Source: Roseovarius spongiae (GTDB taxonomy: Bacteria > Pseudomonadota > Alphaproteobacteria > Rhodobacterales > Rhodobacteraceae). Taken from it: a stretch of DNA of 64,000 nucleotides. The notes beneath the pieces are model-generated. The model worked only from the letters and a program-made list of their open reading frames with translations. It was not told the origin of the DNA and searched no databases. How positions within the stretch are numbered: the first letter of the stretch is position 1; every line of letters starts with the position of its first letter. Both the position numbers and the translations under genes were made by a program. Location: NCBI RefSeq assembly GCF_003651245.1, contig NZ_RAPE01000003.1, forward strand, positions 62,001 through 126,000, in the 5' to 3' direction. Positions 58,998-64,000 of this stretch are shown piece by piece.

Positions 58998-59458
58998 TCA
59001 GGCTCTCCTTCAGGCTCTCCCCAGCGTTCGATCATGTGGGCGCGGATCTGGTCGCGCGACTGGCGATAGGCGTCAAGCTTGGCGGCCCGGGTTTCGCCCA
59101 GGCCGGTCGGGTCCATGATCGGCCAATAGGCCACTTCGAGGTGATAGACCCTCGTCAGTTCCAGCGCGCGGCGCTGGCTCGCCGGGCTGAGCGCGACCAC
59201 GAGGTCGAAGGACCCAAGGTCGTCGCCCCATTCGGCCATCTCGTCGAAACTGCGCACCCGGTGGCGGGACAGTTCCACGCCGACCTCTTCGCAGACGGCG
59301 ATGGAAAATCCGTCGATCTCCTGGTCGCTCTTGACGCCGGCGGACTGCACATAGGTGCCCGCGCCGTACAGCTTCTTCATGATGCCTTCCGCCATCGGCG
59401 AGCGCACCGCGTTGTAATCGCAGCAGAACAGGACGGATTGCGGAAGCTCGGCCACCAT
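58994..59458 (-). CDS. low-molecular-weight protein tyrosine phosphatase family protein
   Basis: 154 residues from the ATG 5 bp after UPF0262. The P-loop CX5R signature is in VLFCCDYNAVRSPMAEG. The conserved general-acid Asp is expected in YWPIMDPTG. The length suits LMW-PTP/ArsC-type proteins, although this branch is widespread next to UPF0262 in Rhodobacterales and is not necessarily an arsenate reductase. Co-operonic with UPF0262 upstream. Confidence 0.88.
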   Translation of the reverse strand: MVAELPQSVLFCCDYNAVRSPMAEGIMKKLYGAGTYVQSAGVKSDQEIDGFSIAVCEEVGVELSRHRVRSFDEMAEWGDDLGSFDLVVALSPASQRRALELTRVYHLEVAYWPIMDPTGLGETRAAKLDAYRQSRDQIRAHMIERWGEPEGEPE

Positions 59459-59462
59459 TCCG

Positions 59463-59942
59463 TCAGGTACCGAAATGCAGCACGCAGACAAGGGTGAAGA
59501 GGCGGCGCGCGGTGTCGGTGTCGATCACCGCCTTGCCCTGAAGCCGCTCCTCGAGGATGCGCGCGCCTTCGTTGTGGATGCCGCGACGAGCCATGTCGAT
59601 GGTCTCGATCTGGCTGGGCGGCATGTTCTTCACGGCGTCGAAGTAGCTCTCGCAGATCGCCCAGTAATCCTTGACCACCTGCCGGAACGGGCTGAGCGAC
59701 AGGTGAAACTCGGCCGCCGGATCGTCGCTTTCGGTCGCGACCGCGAAGACCAGCCGCTTCTCGCGGATCGACAGGCCCACCCGGTAGGGGCCGTCAGGCA
59801 CCTGCCGGTCGTCCCGCTTGGGCAGGTCGAAGGTGTTTTCCTCCATCAGGTCAAACATCGCCACCTTGCGCTCCTGCTCGATCTCGGGCGTGGGCGGCGG
59901 CAGGTTCGCGTCGTCAAGCGCGATATGGCTGATGCGGCTCAT
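59463..59942 (-). CDS. UPF0262 family protein
   Basis: 159 residues. The start SRISHIALDDANLPPPTPEI and the block KVAMFDLMEENTF, GPYRVGLSIREKRLVFAV, HLSLSPFRQVVKDYWAICESYFDAVKNM, IDMARRGIHNEGARILEERL match UPF0262. The function is not known. It belongs to the conserved chain hisD, UPF0262, LMW phosphatase. Confidence 0.9.
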   Translation of the reverse strand: MSRISHIALDDANLPPPTPEIEQERKVAMFDLMEENTFDLPKRDDRQVPDGPYRVGLSIREKRLVFAVATESDDPAAEFHLSLSPFRQVVKDYWAICESYFDAVKNMPPSQIETIDMARRGIHNEGARILEERLQGKAVIDTDTARRLFTLVCVLHFGT

Positions 59943-60116
59943 GGTCGGGCCTTCCTTGGGTAGCGGCGTCGGGCGATATCAGTCAGGATTTTGCGCGCCG
60001 GTGTCAATCGGCATCAGCGCGCCCGCGCCGGCTGTTTCATATTCGCGCCAGTGGCGGGCGCGCCAAGCTCTTCGCCAGGAGTTTCGCCAAGACCATTGCA
60101 ATGGACTTGGCCCCCG

Positions 60117-61418
60117 TCAGTCGTTCAGCCGGTCGAGCCGCGCGCGCACCGACAAGCCATGCGCGCCCAGGCTCTCGGAGTTGGCCAATGTCTCCGCGGC
60201 AGGGCCGATGACGCGCAGCGCGGCGGGCGTCATCCGCGCGATCGTCGTGCGCTTCATGAAGTCGAGCACCGAAAGCCCCGACGAAAACCGCGCCGAGCGC
60301 GCCGTGGGCAGCACGTGGTTCGGCCCGCCGACATAATCGCCGATCGCCTCGGGCGTCCACTGCCCGAGAAAGATCGCGCCGGCATGGGTGATCCGCGCGG
60401 CGACCGCCTCCGCGTCGGCCACGCAGATCTCGAGGTGCTCGGGCGCGACGCGATTCGACAGTTGGGCCGCGACAGCTAGGTCCGGCACGGTGATGATCGC
60501 GCCGAAATCACGCCAGCTCGCCCCGGCGATGGCCCGCCGGTCGAGCGTTTCCAGCCGCGCCTCGATGGCGCGGGCCACGGCGCGGCCGAACTGCGCGTCG
60601 TCGGTGACAAGGATCGCCTGCGCGCTTTCGTCATGTTCCGCCTGGCTCAGCATGTCGAGCGCGATCCAGTCGGGATCGTTGTCCGAATCCGCGATCACCA
60701 GGATTTCCGATGGCCCGGCGATCATGTCGATCCCGACCTTGCCGAACACCCGGCGCTTGGCCGCCGCGACATAAGCGTTGCCCGGCCCGGTGATCTTGTC
60801 CACCGGCGCGATCGTGTCGGTGCCAAAGGCCAGCGCCGCCACCGCTTGCGCGCCGCCGATGCGGTAGATTTCGTCCACGCCCGCGATCCGCGCCGCCGCC
60901 AGAACGGCAGGGTTGAGCGCGCCGTCCGGCGTCGGCACGACCATCGCCAGTCGCTCCACCCCGGCGACCTTCGCCGGGATCGCGTTCATCAGCACCGACG
61001 AGGGATAGGTCGCCAGCCCGCCGGGGACGTAAAGCCCCGCCGCGCCCACCGGCGTCCAGCGCCAGCCGAGCGTCGCGCCCGCGTCATCGGTCCACTCTGC
61101 GTCGTCGGGGATCTGGCGCGCGTGATAGGCGCGGATGCGCGCCGCGGCCAGTTCCAGAGCCTCGCGAACCCGATCGGGCACCTCATCGGCCGCTTGCGCA
61201 ACCTCTTCGGGGCGCAGGCGCAATGTCTGCAGCGTCAGCGTCACCCGGTCGAAGCGCGCGGTCAGTTCGATCAGCGCCGCGTCGCCGCGCGCGCGCACAT
61301 CCGCGATGATGGCGGCGACGGTCGCGTCGACGTCGGGGCTATCCTCGCGCTTGGCGGCAAGAAGCGCGGCGAACGCGGCTTCAAAATCGGGGCTGGCATG
61401 GTCGAGAAAGCGGGGCAT
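60117..61418 (-). CDS. hisD: histidinol dehydrogenase
   Basis: 433 residues. MPRFLDHASPDFEAAFAALL opens the protein. Conserved parts include GLYVPGGLATYPSSVLM, GPGNAYVAAAKRRVFG, DMIAGPSEILVIAD, LLSQAEHDESAQAILVT (Gln/His zinc ligands) and APEHLEI. It oxidises L-histidinol to histidine in two NAD-dependent steps. Followed at 174 bp by the UPF0262 gene. Confidence 0.97.
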   Translation of the reverse strand: MPRFLDHASPDFEAAFAALLAAKREDSPDVDATVAAIIADVRARGDAALIELTARFDRVTLTLQTLRLRPEEVAQAADEVPDRVREALELAAARIRAYHARQIPDDAEWTDDAGATLGWRWTPVGAAGLYVPGGLATYPSSVLMNAIPAKVAGVERLAMVVPTPDGALNPAVLAAARIAGVDEIYRIGGAQAVAALAFGTDTIAPVDKITGPGNAYVAAAKRRVFGKVGIDMIAGPSEILVIADSDNDPDWIALDMLSQAEHDESAQAILVTDDAQFGRAVARAIEARLETLDRRAIAGASWRDFGAIITVPDLAVAAQLSNRVAPEHLEICVADAEAVAARITHAGAIFLGQWTPEAIGDYVGGPNHVLPTARSARFSSGLSVLDFMKRTTIARMTPAALRVIGPAAETLANSESLGAHGLSVRARLDRLND

Positions 61419-61461
61419 GTGGCGGTCCTGTTCCGTGGCGAATGGCGACGCGGCGGCGACG

Positions 61462-61935
61462 TCAGTCGGAATGCTTCGGCGTCTTGCCCGAGGGCGCGCG
61501 ATAGGGACGCGTCACGTCCTTCAACGTGACCTCCAAAGCCTCCACCTCAAGGCGGATCGCGCCATCCCCCGCGAGCGTCAGCAGAACATGGCCGCTGCCC
61601 TCTTCGCCCGGCTCGAACGTGACCGACAGGAGCGACAGCACGAGATCGGGATCGCGCCGGTCGATTCCTTGGCTCGCCACGCGCAGCACGTTGTCGACGA
61701 CCAGCAGCGCGCGCACCCGCTCGGCCCCGTGGCGCTCCTGCCCGGCGTCCTCCCAGCGGAACCGGTTGATCAGCAGCGCGAAGCGCCGCTCGCCCGCGCG
61801 CCAGGTCATTTCCGTGATCGGAAACACCGCGTCCTGCGCGAGGCTCGACAGCACGCCCAGATCCTCCGGGTCGAGCGCCCCGAGGTTCAGCGGCCCCTCG
61901 CGGCCATCCTCGAAACTGGCGTCTGTTCGCGTCAT
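61462..61935 (-). CDS. DUF2948 family protein
   Basis: 157 residues, cytoplasmic. The pattern [88 protein letters not shown] is typical of DUF2948, whose members in Rhodobacterales and Rhizobiales lie between murA and hisD. The function is unknown. Overlaps murA by 4 bp. Confidence 0.9.
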   Translation of the reverse strand: MTRTDASFEDGREGPLNLGALDPEDLGVLSSLAQDAVFPITEMTWRAGERRFALLINRFRWEDAGQERHGAERVRALLVVDNVLRVASQGIDRRDPDLVLSLLSVTFEPGEEGSGHVLLTLAGDGAIRLEVEALEVTLKDVTRPYRAPSGKTPKHSD

Positions 61936-63203
61936 TTTCCCTTGATCCTCTCGATCTTCGCGCCCACATCGCTCAGCTTGCGGACCACGTGTTCATAACC
62001 GCGGTCAAGATGATAGACCCGGCTGACCACCGTTTCGCCCTCCGCCGCGAGCCCGGCGAGGATCAGCGACACGGAGGCGCGCAGATCGGTCGCCATCACC
62101 GGCGCGCCCCTGAGCCGCTCGACCCCGGTCACGGTCGCGGTCCCGCCATGCACCTCAATTTCCGCACCCATGCGCATCAGTTCGGGCGCGTGCATGAAAC
62201 GGTTTTCAAAGATTGTCTCCTCAAGCACGGAAGTCCCGTCGGCGGTGCACATCAGCGCCATGAACTGCGCCTGAAGGTCGGTCGGGAAGCCCGGGAACGG
62301 CTCGGTCGCGACGTCGACCGCGTGGATGCGCCCGTTGCGGCGCGCGACCTTGAGGCCGGTCTTGGTCTCCTCGACGCCGATACCGGCCGCGTCGAGCTTT
62401 TCGCAGAAGGCGCGGACAAGGTCGATCCGCCCGCCGAGGCACTCCACCTCGCCACCGCAGATCGCGGGGGCCAGCATGTAGGTGCCAAGCTCGATCCGGT
62501 CCGCGACGACCGGATGGGTCGCACCGTGCAGGCTTTCGACCCCTTCGATCGTGATCGTGCCGGTCCCGTCGCCCTCGATCCTTGCGCCCATCTTGCGCAG
62601 ACAGGTGGCCAGATCGACGATCTCGGGTTCGCGCGCGGCGTTGTTGATCACCGTGGAGCCGCGGGCCAACGTCGCGGCCATCATGATATTCTCGGTCGCG
62701 CCCACGGAGGCGAAGGGAAAATCGATCACCGCCCCCTTCAGCTTGCCGCCGGCCGCGCGCGCATGCAGGTAGCCGTCGCGCAGCTCGATCTCGGCGCCCA
62801 TCCGCGCGAGGCCATCCGTATGGATATCCATCGGGCGCGCGCCGATCGCGCAACCGCCGGGCAGCGACACCTCCGCATGCCCCTCGCGCGCGAGTAGCGG
62901 GCCGAGGACGAGGTTGGACGCGCGCATCTTGCGCACGATGTCGTAATCGGCGCGCGTGTTGATGTCGCCGTGACACGACATCGCCAGCACCTTGCCGCCC
63001 TGCATCGACGTCACCTCGGCCCCCAATGACGCTAGGAGTTCGGACATGGTGCGGATGTCGCTGAGGCGCGGCGCGTTGGTCAGAGTCAGCGGTTCGTCGC
63101 TGAGCAGCGTCGCGGGCATCAGCGTCAGGCAGGCGTTCTTGGCCCCCGCGATCGGGATCGTCCCGCTCAGCGGGCCGTTGCCCGTCACCAAAATCGAATC
63201 CAT
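61932..63203 (-). CDS. murA: UDP-N-acetylglucosamine 1-carboxyvinyltransferase
   Basis: 423 residues. First committed step of peptidoglycan precursor synthesis, transferring enolpyruvate to UDP-GlcNAc. [21 protein letters not shown] at the N-terminus, the catalytic Cys118 in [15 protein letters not shown], and [26 protein letters not shown] near the end. The Cys is the residue alkylated by fosfomycin, so sensitivity of the enzyme is expected. AAGGA precedes the ATG. Confidence 0.97.
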   Translation of the reverse strand: MDSILVTGNGPLSGTIPIAGAKNACLTLMPATLLSDEPLTLTNAPRLSDIRTMSELLASLGAEVTSMQGGKVLAMSCHGDINTRADYDIVRKMRASNLVLGPLLAREGHAEVSLPGGCAIGARPMDIHTDGLARMGAEIELRDGYLHARAAGGKLKGAVIDFPFASVGATENIMMAATLARGSTVINNAAREPEIVDLATCLRKMGARIEGDGTGTITIEGVESLHGATHPVVADRIELGTYMLAPAICGGEVECLGGRIDLVRAFCEKLDAAGIGVEETKTGLKVARRNGRIHAVDVATEPFPGFPTDLQAQFMALMCTADGTSVLEETIFENRFMHAPELMRMGAEIEVHGGTATVTGVERLRGAPVMATDLRASVSLILAGLAAEGETVVSRVYHLDRGYEHVVRKLSDVGAKIERIKGK

Positions 63204-63208
63204 GCCGC

Positions 63209-63364
63209 CTATCCTTCGCTCTGCCCGTCATCCGCGCCCCTGGCGCCCCGCTTGCGCCCCTGTGCCTTGCGCCGGGCCAGGTTGGCCTTGAGCGCCGCCT
63301 TGAGCCGGTCTTCGCGCGTCTCGCCCGTCTTGGCGGGCTTTTTCGGAGGGGTGTCGCGGGTCAT
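63209..63364 (-). CDS. small basic protein upstream of murA (51 aa)
   Basis: Encodes a Lys/Arg-rich peptide starting [20 protein letters not shown], continuing [17 protein letters not shown] and ending in a GADDGQSEG tail, with its TAG 5 bp before the murA start. The central part could form an amphipathic helix that binds nucleic acid or membrane. The ORF is too short for default gene finders, but the codon bias is like neighbours and the coupling to murA is close. Unknown function. Confidence 0.6.
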   Translation of the reverse strand: MTRDTPPKKPAKTGETREDRLKAALKANLARRKAQGRKRGARGADDGQSEG

Positions 63365-63447
63365 TGCGCATCTCTACATGAGGCGTCCGCGGGGGTCCAG
63401 ATTAGGGTTGCGCCAAAGCGCGGAACCGTCTAATCCCCGCGACGCAG

Positions 63448-63522
63448 GCTGTGGTAGCTCAGTGGTAGAGCGCACCCTTGGTAAGGGTGAGGTCGGGAGT
63501 TCAATCCTCCCTCACAGCACCA
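63448..63522 (+). tRNA. tRNA-Thr (anticodon GGT)
   Basis: Acceptor GCTGTGG/TCACAGC, D-arm GCTC/GAGC, anticodon stem CACCC/GGGTG with loop TTGGTAA (anticodon GGT, reading ACC/ACT), T-arm GGGAG-TTCAATC-CTCCC, discriminator A and encoded CCA. Confidence 0.96.
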
Positions 63523-63553
63523 GCTTTCCCGCCAATATCCTCGCCGCGGCCGC
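63521..63553 (-). repeat. dispersed intergenic repeat, weak copy E
   Basis: On the minus strand: GGCCGCGGCGAGGATATTGGCGGGAAAGCTGG. Only the GGCGAGGATATT core and the GGGAAAG tail are kept. It lies between tRNA-Thr and truA. Confidence 0.45.
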
Positions 63554-63570
63554 ATCGCCCGCGCCGGACC

Positions 63571-64000
63571 TCACGCGAACGGGTCGCGTCCGTAGTCCAC
63601 GCCGGCCAGGTACAGCCCCTCGGGCGGGCAGACCGGACCGCATGCAGCGCGGTCCCGCGCCTCGAGCGCCTCGCGCACGCGCGCAGGCTCCCATGCGCCG
63701 CTGCCCACCCGTTCAAGCGTGCCGACGATGCTGCGCACCTGGTTGTGCAGGAACGACCGCGCCCGCAGGCGAAAGGCGATCTCGGGCCCCCAGCCGGTCT
63801 CGACGGTCGCGATCTCGATCGCGTCGAGCGTCTTCACCGGACTGGCCGCCTGGCAGATGGATGAGCGGAAGGTGGTGAAGTCGTGATGCCCGACCAGGTG
63901 CGCCGCGCCCGCGCGCATCCGCTCCACGTCGAGCGAATGGCGCACCTGCCAGACCAGGCCCGCCTGGTGCGTCGCCGGCGCCCTGCGCGCAAGCAGACGA
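63571..64000 (-). CDS. truA: tRNA pseudouridine(38-40) synthase TruA, C-terminal part (5' end outside window)
   Basis: The window holds about 143 codons. [58 protein letters not shown] and [13 protein letters not shown] are characteristic of TruA; the catalytic Asp would be in the missing N-terminal part. It modifies the anticodon arm of several tRNAs. No start codon in the window. Confidence 0.92.
   Translation of the reverse strand, partial: RLLARRAPATHQAGLVWQVRHSLDVERMRAGAAHLVGHHDFTTFRSSICQAASPVKTLDAIEIATVETGWGPEIAFRLRARSFLHNQVRSIVGTLERVGSGAWEPARVREALEARDRAACGPVCPPEGLYLAGVDYGRDPFA

Overview
The window reads as a chromosomal segment of a high-GC alphaproteobacterium, most likely a member of the Rhodobacteraceae/Roseobacter group. 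Supporting signs are the F1-only ATP synthase operon (atpH-A-G-D-C without F0 genes), a CIRCE-controlled groESL, DctPQM TRAP transport, the chains gpmI-envC-ctpA-rppH and murA-DUF2948-hisD-UPF0262-LMW phosphatase, and family-typical proteins (DUF2125, DUF2161, Hint_2, extensin-like). Genes are densely packed, with many ATGA/GTGA overlaps. I saw no prophage, insertion sequence, CRISPR array or integron.

Layout. 1-2.4 kb: minus-strand operon of exported proteins (two DUF4384, an OmpA-domain protein, a YscW/YbaY-type lipoprotein and a cut-off gene). 2.5-3.5 kb: two unknown overlapping genes. 3.6-6.9 kb: proXWV-type betaine uptake. 7.2 kb: tRNA-Arg(CCT). 7.4-11.9 kb: LacI-family regulator and a C4-dicarboxylate TRAP transporter. 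12.0-17.0 kb: gpmI, envC-like, ctpA, rppH and a secreted Cys-rich protein. 17.0-20.9 kb: lytic transglycosylase, stand-alone phnM, lipase-like protein, NUDIX. 21.1-23.2 kb: groESL with CIRCE. 23.3-29.1 kb: TraB/GumN, DUF2161, Mn-pyrophosphatase, DUF1294, CDF exporter, HAD, MaoC. 29.1-30.5 kb: divergent DUF4242/LysR pair. 30.5-33.8 kb: ribF, YcgN-like, threonine aldolase, hydrolase. 34-35.4 kb: prs and an H-type lectin. 35.7-41.1 kb: the F1 operon with an extra 70-aa coiled-coil gene between atpG and atpD. 41.3-46.4 kb: methyltransferase, gloB, clpA, M23 peptidase. 46.4-50.0 kb: MotA/MotB-like pair. 50.1-57.8 kb: ChaC, DUF2125, extensin-like, tyrA, hisC, rpsD, Hint protein, LpxR-like protein. 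58.0-64.0 kb: GNAT, SnoaL-like, LMW phosphatase, UPF0262, hisD, DUF2948, murA, a 51-aa gene, tRNA-Thr(GGT) and truA (cut off).

Most genes are housekeeping. The parts most likely to hold undescribed biology are: (i) the stator-like two-gene operon, whose MotB-like partner carries roughly 600 residues of predicted periplasmic coiled coil; (ii) the DUF4384/OmpA/lipoprotein cluster at the left edge; (iii) a short motif, SLRPxxRP, repeated after the signal peptides of two unlinked cell-wall proteins; (iv) a roughly 35-bp intergenic repeat present in five copies; (v) the extra coiled-coil gene inside the F1 operon; and (vi) perfect GC-rich hairpins in several intercistronic gaps where expression should step down. 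Start codons were reassigned by eye from Shine-Dalgarno spacing and signal peptides, and domain names come from recall of family signatures without any database search.
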